From assembly GCA_004352715.1 (NCBI GenBank), contig SCFE01000075.1, positions 607,783 to 671,782 on the forward strand: a DNA stretch of 64,000 nt, read 5' to 3'. The notes under the pieces are model-generated. The model saw nothing but the letters and a program-made list of their open reading frames with translations. It made no database searches and had not been told where the DNA came from. Source of the stretch: Hofstenia miamia. Its lineage: Eukaryota; Xenacoelomorpha; Acoela. How positions within the stretch are numbered: position 1 is the stretch's first letter; every line of letters starts with the position of its first letter. Positions 1 through 12,097 of this stretch are shown one piece after another. Both the position numbers and the translations under genes were made by a program.

Positions 1-119
1 ATTTGATTATGCAGATTTATTAAATTTTTCATCCAATATACCTTTCTTATAATTTTATTTTAGAAATGTTTATTAAATAATAGGAAGCGCTATAAAAAAC
101 TCTGACAACAAGATATTTT

Positions 120-415
120 TTAAAAAATGTTGAGCTAAAACGAGCCTTATTGAAAGAGCCGAGGCGAGCTGAATTTATTTAAACTTAAAACGAGCAAGCG
201 TAGCCGAGCTTAAAATTTCCGCTCGTTGAAAGTCTGGTACACGATCCAGCAAGGAGATTAACTATGCATAATCTCAAAATGGTTTGCTTTTCCACTTGTG
301 TTATGAAACGTTTTAAATATGTAAAAGAACTAGAGGGATGGGATCCTGATAATGAATTGAATATACCGGATAATTTCGGATATTTTGACTGCCGGATACC
401 GGATAATATATTATT
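120..415. repeat. Clustered GC-rich motifs (CGAGC, then CCGGATA) in AT-rich DNA
   Basis: Between about 130 and 230 the motif GAGC/CGAGC recurs about eight times in both orientations. Between 368 and 412 CCGGATA or a near match recurs four times. Such clusters are typical of the subterminal transposase-binding regions of hAT elements. No terminal repeats or target duplication were found. Confidence 0.35.
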
Positions 416-439
416 AGTAGGGAAACAAGAAATATGACT

Positions 440-1230
440 TTAAAAAAACAAAATGTTACGCTTTTTATAACGAAAATATGAAGGAATTTAGTTAAATACG
501 CCCTAAATATGACCATCCATTTTTCAAAATGATTTGAGCAATATAAAACCGTTTTCTATTACTGAGAACAAGGTATAAAAAAATACAAAATCTCCTACAT
601 AATAAAAAGTCATTTTTTAAAGCAAATACTTCTCTAAATTAATACAATAGCACATAAATTTCCATCTATTATTGTGGCTAAGACTTCTCTCATAGGCAAT
701 GACTTTTCTCAATATATAGATATTTCTCTCAGCTGCAGCCGATGTTGCTTGACATTTTCGTAATCTAGCATAAAATTCCGATTAAATGTCAATTACCCCT
801 TCCTACCATTAAAGCAGTGAAACAATTATTTTCTAATCGTGACTTGATATAGGCCTTTATTTTACAGGTATCATTTCCAAGATCACGAGTGGGAGTAATA
901 ACAACATTTGGTGGGATTTCAGCTCTGTCAAACTTTGATATTTTATGATAGCAACCTTAATTGAAGCAATTGGATTGTCAACCATAATATATTTTTCTTA
1001 AATAACCATGGTGCAATTTTGCAACAGGTGTGCTTTGCAAAATCCATGAAATAATGTATATAGTTCTTTTAATATTTTTCCAGCTGCAAGCATACATATG
1101 GCCAGTCGTAGAAACGCGTCGGCCACTTGGTCGGGTTAGGTCAACAATTAGCTGGCAATTAAACTTCTCTGGGGTTAGGCCATGAAGTACACTAATTGAA
1201 ATTGAATTAATATCATATATATATAATTTT
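440..1230 (-). mobile_element. hAT transposase relic, repeat family copy 1
   Basis: Minus-strand translation of about 640-790 gives RKCQATSAAAERNI followed by a Leu-rich stretch. This resembles the SSA-x-ERxFS block of the hAT C-terminal dimerisation domain. Upstream (higher coordinates) the frame is broken by stops. The whole stretch, including the non-coding flank with TGCTTGACATTTTCGTAA, recurs at 56.4-57.5 kb. Confidence 0.5.
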
Positions 1231-2208
1231 GGTTCAAATGGTTTAAAGCAATCACAATCCAGAATTTATTTTTAAATATTTTTCTTAAATTAATTAAACT
1301 ATGGCAACGTATTGCAGAACCACTGGGTTGAAACTAGAGGGAACTATGCCAGTGGACTTAATGTCAAAGCAGAAGGTGGCTTAAGTGAACATTCACTAGA
1401 GCAACAGTGATTCTAACTAAGTAACAAGAGAACACGATTGAACTGAACTTTTTTTCTCTATTTACAGATACTTAGGTGTGTCTTATATACAATGCGTATT
1501 AACAATATGTAGAAACATACAAACTAGTCACTAGTAAACACGAAAAGCGTGTGAGCTGGCCAATACTAGAAAACAGTACCTGTCGAGCTATAGTTGGCTG
1601 CAAAAAAATGAGACTGAACACCTATTTTTTCACGCTTTGTGGAAACGTAATTTTTGTCTAAACACGAAAGTTCTATTCATCAAATCACACGCTCTTCCTG
1701 GTTAACTCCCAATCTAAAAAAACTTGTCAAATGCAAAAATCGGGCTTAAAAAACCTACATAAAAAATAAAACTGTTGAAAACTACAGGCTATATAAGATT
1801 GCAAGGAATAAATCAAATATTGAACTAAGAGCAGCACAAAACCGCTACATGAAATCACTATTTAGTAGAATAAATGACCCTAAACGAAAATGGGACTTTA
1901 TCAACAACGCACTGAATAGGAATAAAGGTCGTGTTCAACAATTGCATTATAGTGAATACAAACAAAAGAACTTGGGTAGAGATTCGTGAAAGAGACCCAG
2001 CATTAATAAAAATTCTAAAAACTAGCTTAGAAAATGAATCTTGGACCTTCGCTGCCATTTATACCTGAAAAATCTAGATACAAAGTTCCCCAAAATTCTT
2101 TTTCATTCAGATTTGTGACCCGATATGAAGTTCTTAAAGCTATAGCTAAGCTAAAGGTCAATAAATCAAGCGGACCTTCCGAAATATCGGCATGATTTAT
2201 TAAAGAGT

Positions 2209-2778
2209 GTGCAAAATTCATCGTTAGTCCTTTATGTCATCAATCACTGCATAAAACTAAATACTTTTCCATCAATATTAAAATTAGCTAATGTTACTCC
2301 CATATATAAAAAAGATAACCCTTTAAGATGTTGCAATTACCGGCCTATATCAATTATCTCCCCTTTTGCAAAAATTTTCGAAAAACTAATATTTGACCAA
2401 ATTAACACTTATCTCTATAACAACTCGATTCTTTCGAATACTCAATTCGGCTTTCGCAAAGGTCACTCCACCTCTGATGCCTTACTTTACGCTACTGAAA
2501 ATTGGAGATCTTATCTTGATAATAATCTTTTTGTCACAATTGCTTCTGTCGACTTGTCCAAAGCATTTGACTCCATTGATCATCAGATTCTTCTTAGAAA
2601 ACTAGAATACATTGGTTTCGATTCTAATAGTATAAATTTAATAAGATGCTTCTTAAGTGATCGATTTCAAAGAGTCAAAGTAAATGGTATATTTTCTAAC
2701 TGGGGTAAAACTTACAAAGGTGTTCCACAAGGTACGATTTTAGGACCTCTGTTTTTTCGTTGTATGTTAATGATTTAA
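2209..2778 (+). pseudogene. LINE reverse transcriptase, N-terminal part
   Basis: The frame holds RT fingers and palm up to GVPQGTILGPLFF. It includes the first catalytic Asp in VDLSKAFD. It runs out of frame just before the YVNDL motif, which continues in the frame starting at 2760. Confidence 0.8.
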
Positions 2779-3161
2779 ATTGCAGTTTAAGCAATAAATG
2801 CGGAATAGTGCAGTATGCTGACGATACATGTATATACACATATGATTATCAAATAGAAATGTCGATTAATAAATTAGAAAAAAATCTATCTCAATTGCTA
2901 AGATACTTCAATATTCTTAATTTAACTGTAAATCCCATTAAAACAGAATTCTGTGTTATGTCTCCATTTAATAAAGATCATCGATCACATATTATAAATT
3001 TTTCAGGGTCAAAAATTGCTCAAGTTGAAACTTTCAAATACCTTGGAGTAACAATTGACAATAAATTAAACTATTCAAATCACATACGCATAATGTTACG
3101 CAAAATGGCTATGGGGATTAAAACTATTGCGCATGTAGGCAATTTTATAAATGCAAAATGA
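2760..3161 (+). pseudogene. LINE reverse transcriptase, YADD and thumb part
   Basis: This continues the preceding frame after a frameshift: YVNDLNCSLSN, QYADDTCIY with both catalytic Asp residues, and FKYLGVTIDNKLNYSNHI of the thumb. It ends at a premature stop. Confidence 0.8.
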
Positions 3162-3859
3162 AATTAATGTTAGTTAACTCTTTAGTATTAAGTCATTACA
3201 GATACTGAAATATCTTATTTAATAACATAAACCACTCATTAATAAATACATTTGATTCACAAATCAAATGGGCAGCTAATATTTATGACGAAAATTATTC
3301 TATTATTGGAAAACGTTTATATTGTATTAATGATGCTTCATATTTCATAAGATACTTTTCATTAATAAAATTTTGGGATATCTCAAACCAGCGCTCACCT
3401 TATAGTAAACTGCAATTTCCCCTATATGCGTGTTCAACTTATCATTCGAGGACATCCAAAGTAAAGTGAAGTTCAAGAAGCATTTTCTTAAAAATTCATT
3501 TTTAAACTCAGCGGTTGATCTATGGAATAACTTACCAATTGAAATAAAGCGAATCAAAAAGCGAATTAAATTTAAAAATCAAATTAATAACTACCTCTTT
3601 AAACAATATATCCCTAAATAGGTTCTACATCATGGAAAGGATTCCAGTTCTTTAAAAGATATTATTAATTAGCAATAAACTGGGTAAACTGATAATTCCG
3701 AATTCATGTTTTTTGTTATTATGTTTTTATAGTTTTTGTGTATTTTATGTTGTTATTGACGCATTAAGTGTAGTATTAGCAGCTTTTGTTGAGGTGTATA
3801 ATTATGCCAATGTACTACACTTAATAAGAAATTCTATTCTCTTCTATTCTATACGATAG

Positions 3860-4797
3860 AAATCATTTTTTGGACAATTTTATGCCCTGCCATCAATAAA
3901 CAATGTCATTGAAAGACTAGCTTTCATGCGTATAAATATAAACCTTAAAGTTTTGGGAACCTCATAAATCATTGCAATTTCTGGAAAAATATGATTAGAT
4001 TTTGAATTTATTGCAAATATATAATCGTTTTATAATATAAAATAAAAAATTGAAGCCCCCACCCCATTCAAAATCTTCTAGGACTGCGCCTGTTGGTATT
4101 ACACATTTATTTATTAGTAACATTATGATGTAAAATGAAAACATAAATACACATGTAGAAATTTCATTCCATTTTTGTAATAAGGAAAGCCTATTTTAAT
4201 GTGAATTGAGAAAATACCTACACCCTAAGTGATTGCTATATTTCGAAAACACTTTAAGATTGGTCAGAAACAAAAATTGCTCCACAATAATAAAATCTTT
4301 CAGGGCGTCTTTAATCATTGAAGGACAAACTTGTTACTAAGGTTCCCATAATAAACGGTTAATTTCTTGACATTGTCTTTTTGCATAATACTTATGTTTT
4401 ACTAGTTTTATTCTCTATCCGTACTCACCCCACCATTAACATTGGTACCAATAGCAGCACTACCCGCAGGTAGTGGCGGGGAAAAGTCGCCCAGCCCTTG
4501 TCGAGCCCACTTGGCTACACGCTTGTCTGGAAGGAGAACATTATCACCCCAAATTCTGCAGTTAGCTCATAGTGCAATGCTTCTCTAAAAATAGACTACA
4601 CTCTTTATAAATACAGTCATCAACTATTGAGAAAAATATGTTATCCCTAAAATCGCAGTGAGTAATTTAATTGAAATGAATGAATTTAGAACCTCTTTAT
4701 AACATATAATCAGATTCCATTAAAGGAAGTCCAAAAATTTAATTTTTTTTTATAGTTTATGCGAAACAAAAATTTTTTTAGATTTCTCATTAAAATG
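3860..4797. other. No gene seen
   Basis: AT-rich DNA without a recognisable coding region. A GC-richer island at 4440-4560 (CCCGCAGGTAGTGGCGGGG, a small hairpin) may be the end of an unknown element. Confidence 0.3.
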
Positions 4798-5145
4798 CAA
4801 GGGGCCTATAAAGTCTCAATCCCCGCAAAATCGATCAAATATTTCTTTTAAAAAATTAGAGCCCTACAATGCATATTGTTTCACCATACAAGACGTGGCG
4901 GCACCAAAATACAGACTAATTTAGAGCAATCGCTAAATATATTGTTTTTTCTGTGCATTCTTGAGAAAATATAGGGGTGAATAAGATGCAAATTGCCTCA
5001 AAATCTAACAAACATTTCCTTTGAAGAAAAGCAGCACCACAATGCACATTGCTTCGTCATTCAGAAAGATTTTGTGACGGTAGAAAACTGCATGCCAATT
5101 TAGAGCAATCGCTAAAAATATTTTTTATGCCATGTGTATTAAGAT
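4798..5145. repeat. Two-unit diverged tandem repeat, period about 174 bp
   Basis: Matching blocks lie in the same order in both halves: CAATGCATATTG (4867) against CAATGCACATTG (5040), and TTTAGAGCAATCGCTAAA at 4919 and 5099. No coding potential. Confidence 0.55.
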
Positions 5146-5228
5146 AGTACGCGAAATCAATTTTCGTACGCCAATGCGCGATAGAAATTTTTCGAAGCAA
5201 AAAAATATTACGTGTAATGTCTATACGG

Positions 5229-5440
5229 GTGCTGGATACTATGGTGGAGGGCACTGGATATGGGCCAAAAAAAATTTGTTTTGAAAAAACCTGAAACTCA
5301 TACATAAAGAATTAGGCCCCTATTCTGAATCCGCAATGCCAAAATTTTTTCGATAAATTGATTTGTTCTTTCCATCAAAAAAGGCGCTGGATACTATGGA
5401 AAATCAGAAAGTGCGGGTGGTGGATACAAATCCCATAGTA
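5229..5440. repeat. Repeated and inverted GGATACTATGG motif
   Basis: GCTGGATACTATGG occurs at 5230 and 5389, and its inverse CCATAGTATC at 5432. The last two form a small foldback of about 50 bp. Confidence 0.4.
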
Positions 5441-5459
5441 TCTAAAGAGTCTTTATATG

Positions 5460-5475
5460 CGTATATATATATTAA

Positions 5476-5506
<31 letters not shown>

Positions 5507-5590
5507 ATATATATTTATATGTATATATGTATATATATATATATATATAAAGTGCTTTATACTATAAAAAAGTAAACAAAGTGATTTCTA
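5460..5590. repeat. Microsatellites: AAAT and TA runs
   Basis: (AAAT)n at about 5474-5509 and TA-rich runs at about 5500-5549 and 5590-5600. Confidence 0.9.
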
Positions 5591-5618
5591 TATATATATG
5601 AAAGGTGTGACTTACAAC

Positions 5619-5939
5619 TACCCCAATAGCAAAGCCACGTGGCATTTTCGTTATTTTAAATTTGTTGGTGGCAAAGTGGGTAATTTACGTGGCATTGTAA
5701 TGAAATTTAAATTCGACAAGTCATTTCATTAATTTACGTGGCAAATTTGTAACATTTTTACCAAAATGTCACCAACTATCATCAAAAAGGCGACTACCAA
5801 CATGTGTTGCTTAAAGGTTTGTTTACATAAGAGAACTATTTTCAGGTATGTGGCAAAAAGCAACCATATTTACCAAAATGCGACGTAAATTCTAAGTGAA
5901 AGTGCCATGAAAATCCCACGTGGCATTGCTATTGGGGTA
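5619..5939. mobile_element. MITE with ~30-bp terminal inverted repeats and TA ends
   Basis: The left end TACCCCAATAGCAAAGCCAC and the inverse of the right end TACCCCAATAGCAATGCCAC continue into ACGTGG and match at about 28 of 30 positions. The element is 321 bp, non-coding, and carries several internal ACGTGGCA copies. If the outer TA is the duplicated target, this is a Tc1/mariner or pogo-type MITE; the superfamily is inference. Confidence 0.75.
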
Positions 5940-6445
5940 TTTTGCCCTGGTCTTGTCCTGTCCTGATTTAATAATTTCCTGTCTTGTGTAATTGTTCTAT
6001 AGAGAATACAATGTAAGCAAGCATTCCATAAATAAAGACAAATGTTATACAATGATTATATTGGAATGACATAGGTAAGCAAAAGTTCAATGCAATCAAG
6101 ACAAGGCCAAAACCATAAACAATGTAAATGAATTAGCCACCTATTTGTCTCAAACAACATATAATATGTTGATGTTTTCAAATATTGAGAAATACTACAT
6201 TTTTTTCTAATAGAATAACTAATGATGATTATAATAGAAAAGAAGAAGTAATCCCCAGATTAATTTCCACCAATTGTCTTGCTGCATGATATAGAATGAT
6301 GCATTAGATTTTACTTTGAACAAACATTTTGTAACTAAATGCTTAATTTAATTACACTAACTTTAAATTTTACTCTCGAGCTATTAATTGTGGAGTAGTT
6401 GATGGATAATAAATTGTCCTCTCCTGTTTTATTTCTGCTTCAAAC

Positions 6446-6448
<3 letters not shown>

Positions 6449-6488
<40 letters not shown>
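6449..6488. repeat. (TA)n microsatellite
   Basis: About 40 bp of alternating AT next to the presumed 5' side of the first gypsy copy. Confidence 0.9.
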
Positions 6489-6491
<3 letters not shown>

Positions 6492-7060
6492 GGCATCAGC
6501 ACGATTCACGTGCTTGGAAATTAGCAAGTTCCCGAAGTTACTGCTAGAGGCTCATTCTTGTCTGTCTTGTGACCACTGCGTAAACCCGTTAATTTCTGGA
6601 GCTTAGCTCGTGCAGACAACCATATATTATTGATGGCAGCTTTGTTGTGTCGCTTTGGCACTAATTGCCATGTACTCCATGATGCCACCAAAGCAGTGCA
6701 TATCCGTAGTAGTTCTAATTGCATTATACCTGTGTTAGTCCAGATACATGTAATCTATTGCCTAAATAAGCTGTCCTCCGTTATGTATACTACTTTAAAT
6801 AGCTTCTGTGCTGCTGGTACTCTTGGATGTCTTACCTCAGCAAGAGTAGATACTATGCTATCGCTATGTTTTTGCTTTCATGTATTGCTAACTATGATGA
6901 TGCTAGATGGTGACCCTCTGTTAAGAGAACTCAAACTTTCTGCTCTGGAAACGTCAACACTCATTTGAAATAATAAGTTTCTCTTTCTTTGCCAAGCTCT
7001 GCTATCAATGCTAATGAAAATTCTCACTATACTTTGCATCAATTATGAATGGTTTACCAG
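6488..7060 (+). other. Possible leader or LTR of the first gypsy copy
   Basis: Non-coding stretch starting TGTGGCATCAGC directly after a (TA)n run and leading into the gag region. An LTR would fit here, but no second LTR exists in the window to compare with and no convincing tRNA primer site was seen. Confidence 0.25.
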
Positions 7061-7489
7061 TGGTCGCAATTCACAATGTACCTGTACCTGTATTGTCACT
7101 GGAAAACCTCTCTCAAATCTAAATTACTGTATGAAAAAAATGCTTACATATCCACAGTCACACCTGAAAACTCTTACCAAAATTGAATTAATGGAACTAG
7201 TTATGAATCAAGCAGAAAAATTAAACGAAATGGAATCTAGAATGTCTGTCTCAGAAAACCCAACTATCGCAACCCTCTACTACCTAAAACAACGCCAACT
7301 TCGTGACCAAGGAACAATTCTCAGTGCTCAATCATCCATGAGAGAAAACCTAAACGTGTTTAGAACTAATATACTAGAAACAATTATGAATCTATTAAAA
7401 CCAAATACAAACCTGAGTTAACCATCCCACGTAGCAGAACCCAATGCCTATCCAGATCCGTCTCAAGGAATGGTACCACTGAGTTCCGC

Positions 7490-8300
7490 CAATGTTGCCA
7501 CTGATACAATCGCCAATAGCAGTGAGCCCTCATGCTATATTCAATACCAAATCTAAACAAAGAGTATCAATGCTACCTGATGAACTATTGAAAACCAATC
7601 TAAAATTGCATAAAATGCCTCAATACTTCACAAGAAAATTCGACATAAAAGGCCAAACGTTCTGTGAATGGATAATCTTGTTTGAAATATACCTATTGCA
7701 ACAGCACGAACCAAACAAAATGGCACTATACAACTGCCTCTCTTCCTGAAAGATAGCGCCTTGCAGGTCTACCTCAACCTTGATGCAAACATAAAAACAG
7801 ATTACAATAAACTCATCAATGCGATGAATGACCAATTCAACAATGAATGTACTTGCAAACAATATTGAATGCAACTCTACGCCTGCAAAATAGAAAAAGA
7901 CGAAGACATTATCAATTATATCTACAAAGTAGACTGCTTACTTTGATTATCACAAGAAGAAGAACACTACTACTCCCAAGACCTTTATTCATATGTATAT
8001 ACAGGACTACTGCCATAAATGAAAGCCAAATTCAATAGCAAATGCGATATTGATGACGACATCAACACTTTAATAAAAAAAGCCGTCAACATTCAGCTCA
8101 TGATCTAAAATAACAAGAGAATAAACAGACAACGTTCCAACCTTGCAGAACCTTTGCTAAAAAAGACGACCTACAGAAAGCGATTGCTAACAAACCTGCA
8201 GACTTCCCATTCATCAGATGCAAAAAATGTGGAAAAACCTGACACTTGAAACCAGATTGTAAGAAAATAGTCTACCTTGTAAATGCAGATGGTTATTACA
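7490..8300 (+). pseudogene. gypsy gag with CCHC zinc knuckle, broken
   Basis: Gag-like helical stretch (FTRKFDIKGQTFCEWIILFE, then LQVYLNL, LINAMNDQFNN) across two frames. The nucleocapsid knuckle at 8219-8260 reads CKKCGKT, stop, HLKPDC; the stop is TGA. Confidence 0.6.
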
Positions 8301-8439
8301 CATCAGAGGACCTCAAAAAACATAAACACTCTGAATCCACTGTTGAAGATTTAAATGATTAAGGGTGCTGGCCCAAGACTGAGTAAATGAGCTGCTAATT
8401 GTCACTGACTTACTGGAGAGAAGCCTGATCCCAATAACA

Positions 8440-9033
8440 ATCAATAATTGCAACATCAAAGCCACAGTCAATACCAGTGCCTCAATCTCAATCATGGCAG
8501 ATATGTGTGCTCAGAAAATTGGTTGGACCAGAGAAGTTATCACAACAAATGAAACTAGACTCATCAGCACATCATGCAACTATGTAAACATCAAAGGCAC
8601 AATAAAGAACGCCCATATTACAATACACAATATTAAATTCCAACAGGATATCCACATCATAGATACAATGAACCAACCACTCCCATATGAAGTGATAATT
8701 TGTCATGATTTTCTCACAGAAAATAATTGTCTCATTGACTACTTGACCAGAACACTTACCATCAAAGAAGACAAAAATGTTTCCATCCCACTTGCCACCA
8801 AGGGCACTAACATTTTGGAATTCTTGTTAACCAAAAATTTAAGACTGGAGCCCTTTCATTGGTTCATAGCAAAGATAAGATCTCAAAAACCCTTCCAAGG
8901 AGAAGCAGTAATAACATCCACATATGGAATCAGGAACTCACAACCTCCATTAATGACAACCACAGATTCACAGCCATTTTCAATAACTCAAACAGAATTG
9001 TCAACCTCACCAGTAATGCAGTCACCATTGTAG
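8440..9033 (+). pseudogene. gypsy retropepsin-like protease, active site lost
   Basis: The region matches copy B (QPLPYEVIICHDFL against QPLPYKIILGRDFL). The position of the catalytic DTGAS reads NTSAS (about 8471-8485), so the catalytic Asp is replaced by Asn. The C-terminal ILGRDFL-type strand is present. Confidence 0.6.
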
Positions 9034-9309
9034 GCATGCCACTACAAAAATACATTTTCAAACACAAACCCATCCTACTATCATTGATGAATACCACAGA
9101 AACCCCTATGTCGTCAATGTCACTCCTAACAGTGGAGACACACCCACACCTCTCATGTAAGGAACAAGCTGTCCTAAAAAATGTCATACATAAGAATGCT
9201 GCAGTATTTAACAATCAGGAAATTAGCATTGGAAAAGCAATCAGCATAGAGCATAACATCCAAACAACATCTGAGAAACCCATCAGACAAGCCTGCCAAC
9301 AAGTACCAG

Positions 9310-10428
9310 CTCACATGTAAGAACACTACGCAAAAACCCTATCAGAACTAATAAATCACGGGATCATATGATGTAGCAACAGCCCATACACATCACCAAC
9401 TGTCTTCATTAAGCAAGGTGTAAAACATAGATTATATGCATAGACTTCAGACAACTAAATATTATCACAAAAAAAAGATGCATACCCTCCCTCTGCCTCT
9501 TCTCCACATTGGACCTCTGCAAAGCCTATTGGCAGGTACCCATGTGAGAAAGTGATATAGAAAAGACAGTTTCATAACACAGTGCGGCCTCTTTGAATGG
9601 CTCTATACCCACCAAACAAGACAACTTCATTAAATGTTCCAGGAATGTATCTCAAGTGTGGTAAATGGTGGCAGTTGGAATGTTCCAGGAATGTTTTCAT
9701 TATGTGACAGAAAATGAGCAATATTTAATTATGAATTATTTTTCAGTTGCTCACAATTAATATACTTTATCCTTTTTCTTGCTTCATCAGATCTTTCTGA
9801 AATTCTTTATACATAATGATATTTATAATTATCAATGGTGACTGTAATTATAGTTAGCAAAGATGCAATTATTTGTAATCTTAAATCATCTAGTATTATT
9901 TCCAAAGTGTAAATATATATTGGAACATTATTGGAATGTTCCATTGCTGCATGGGATATGGCCTTCTGCCTATGCAATGCACTGGCAACATTCCAACAAT
10001 ATGTCATGAAAATTCTAACCAATGACAGCTGCACACTATCTGAGGGAGTAGCCACCTACATAAACAACATCCTAATCAGGTCACACAACATCAACAATTA
10101 CACAGAACAACTAAACAGCACACTGCACCTACTCTACAATGCAGGACTCCAAGTCAATGCCAAAAAATGCAACATCACCAAAACTAAAGTAATATTCTTT
10201 GGTAGAAACATTACAGAAGGAAAAATCACAATCAAGGATAATGCCAAACAACTAATAGACAAAATACAGGCTCTGAAAAACACAAAAGATATCCAACAAA
10301 TCCTCAGCTTCATCAATTACTATCAGATGTTCATTCCAAACTTAGACCAAAAAAAACCATCATATTTTAAACTTACTAAAAAGCGCCAACTGATTTCCAA
10401 TGGACATGGCAACACCAGGAAGAACTAA
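9310..10428 (+). pseudogene. gypsy reverse transcriptase, disrupted by an insertion
   Basis: Left part: CIDFRQLNIITKK and STLDLCKAYWQVPM around 9430-9545, then GLFEWL (about 9590-9605). Right part resumes at about 9950 with WDMAFCLCNALATFQQYV, then VATYINNILIRS. The catalytic box reads YINN where YIDD is expected, so both Asp are lost. FFGRNITEGKI and the connection to RNase H follow. Confidence 0.75.
9606..9946. mobile_element. Small insertion in gypsy copy A with inverted termini
   Basis: The reading frame is interrupted between FEWL and MAF, which are adjacent in copy B (around 16705). The inserted DNA carries TGGAATGTTCCAGGAATGTT at about 9676 and a diverged inverse (16 of 20) at about 9924-9943. 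GCTCTAT and GCTGCAT flank it and may be a diverged target duplication. The exact ends are uncertain. Confidence 0.55.
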
Positions 10429-10460
10429 ATAAACTCAAAACAGACATCAAAAACATTAAA

Positions 10461-10860
10461 TTGATAAACTTTCCTACTCCTGGTGATCCATTCATTCTTG
10501 ACTGCAACACTAGCACCATCACTATTGGAGCCACACTCAGTCAAATACCAAATGGTCAAGAACAGCCTATACAATGGTTCAGCAGAAAACTCCAGCATAG
10601 CAAACTCAACTATGGTGCCACAAAACTTGAAATGCTGGCACTCATTGAGTCACATAAAAAATTTACACATTCTGATTAGCAAAAAAAATTTCACAGTCTG
10701 CACCAATAACAGCAGCCTTTGTTGGCTCCAAAAATATTCTGGTGATCAATTCAACATCATTGCACATTGGATAGAATACCTAAATGACTACAATTTCACA
10801 ATAGAACACTGAAAAGGAAAATTGCATACCAACACAGATATCTGGACACCTTTACAGCAG
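10461..10860 (+). pseudogene. gypsy RNase H
   Basis: LDCNTSTITIGATLSQ, WFSRKLQHSKLNYGATKLEM and LALIESHKKF match the Ty3 RT-linked RNase H. The acidic residue before CNTS is kept, but a stop at 10677 and a frame change break the domain. Confidence 0.65.
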
Positions 10861-11329
10861 TACCAATGACATCATAGAAAACAACAAGGCTTGCAACAAG
10901 ACTTCCACTTCATACCTCAATGCCAGTATGAGCAACTCCCAGATATAAACACCAATAGAAATGGACACCTGATAAAACCACTGCTATCCATCTTACTCAA
11001 AGAAGAAATTACTGCAGCAGGAATTGCCACAGCACAGGTCAATGAAAAAGTCCTGAGTCAAATTATTGAATGACTTCATGATCCTACATATCTTATGGAC
11101 TCCATAGCCACAAGATATTATCACAAACATAACTGGAAACTTAGAAACTCTGAAATTTTATATGCTGAATCAACAACTAGAAATCTAATCACACTACCAG
11201 AATACTACAAACTAGACATCATGAAAAAAACTCATGAATAAAGACACAAAGGTGTCTATCTGAATTAACAATCCATGAAAACTTTGTAACACAGTACCTA
11301 TGAAAAACCATTGAGGACGTCATTAATAA

Positions 11330-11960
11330 ATGTAAATCATGTATTCTCTTGAACAAATTCAGATTCCCTGGCCAATGAGCAGAACTGGAAAAAATAAATT
11401 CAGCCTACACAAATGAAATAGTAAATGCTGACATTGAACAACTATCAAAAGATGAGGATGGCTACTCATATTTACTTGTTATGGTGGATCATTTCACCAA
11501 GTACTGCAAAATGCTACTACTTCACAATATCAAAGCACAAACCACAGCCAAAGTAATACTAAACAACTGGGTGTGTGTCTTTGGCCTGATGACACAACTG
11601 ATTACTGACCAAGGCAAACAATTTGAAAGTCAACTCTTTCAAACACTTGCCAAAAAACTAGAAGTGCTCCACACCCACACCATGATTAACCATCCTCAAG
11701 CCAATGGCATGGTAGAAAGAGTAAACCAAACTCTGCAAAAACTAATAAAAACAATAACAGTGCACTTTGGTGGCAAACAGTGGGGTCAGATAATACCAAT
11801 GGTGAAATACTTTTACAATACCTCCACCCATTCAACCACCAGAATCTCACCTTACAAAGCAATGTATGGCCACAAGGCCCTCACACCTGTGTCAATGCTA
11901 TTCAAAGGATACTGTGGTACCATCAAAAACAATTATGCAACTCATGGCCAATTAAACTAA
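11330..11960 (+). pseudogene. gypsy integrase, DD35E residues intact
   Basis: CKSC (zinc-binding end) near 11332. The catalytic core is one open frame: Asp 11430-11432 (NADIEQLS), Asp 11607-11609 (LITDQGKQFES), Glu 11715-11717 (GMVERVNQT). The second Asp and Glu are separated by exactly 35 residues, as in retroviral-type integrases. The core is uninterrupted, although the N-terminal part before 11430 has stops. Confidence 0.8.
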
Positions 11961-12097
11961 AACTCATGAATCAATATGCACTCATGCAAAACAAAGCATG
12001 ATATTCCAGCAACAGCAGTTCAATAGAAAAATATATGGAGAACCACATAATATTGGTGACAAAGTGTTTGTATACACACCTGGTATAGGCCTTGTCA

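Larger units (their letters stand above)
1690..3851 (+). mobile_element. CR1/Jockey-type LINE, 5'-truncated, ORF2 broken
   Basis: About 1700-1980 encodes the linker after the endonuclease (RAAQNRYMKSLF, DPKRKWDFINN) with stops. From 2209 the reverse transcriptase is clear: IYKKDNPLRCCNYRPISI, TQFGFRKGHST, VDLSKAFDSIDH, GVPQGTILGPLFF. A frameshift at about 2757-2765 moves on to QYADDTCIY, the catalytic YADD box, and the thumb FKYLGVTIDNKLNY. A stop at 3159 is followed by a decayed C-terminus ending with SAVDLWNNLPIEI near 3520-3621. The 3' end is a short TTCTA/TTCTAT repeat (3831-3851), as for LINE tails. It is inactive. Confidence 0.85.
7008..12097 (+). mobile_element. Ty3/gypsy retrotransposon copy A, pol order PR-RT-RNH-IN, inactive
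   Basis: Domains in order: gag-like 7490-8110; zinc knuckle 8219-8260 (C-x2-C-x4-H-x4-C, with TGA between the second Cys and His); protease 8440-8800; reverse transcriptase 9310-10350, interrupted by an insertion; RNase H 10461-10860; integrase 11330-11960. Stops and frameshifts occur in most parts. It ends inside the integrase tail (GDKVFVYTPGIGL, about 12055-12097), where it abuts an inverted second copy. No 3' LTR. Confidence 0.85.

Noticed and set aside
6630-6968. 112-codon ORF before the gypsy gag
   Set aside because: Cys-rich by chance, no family, lies in the presumed leader or LTR region.
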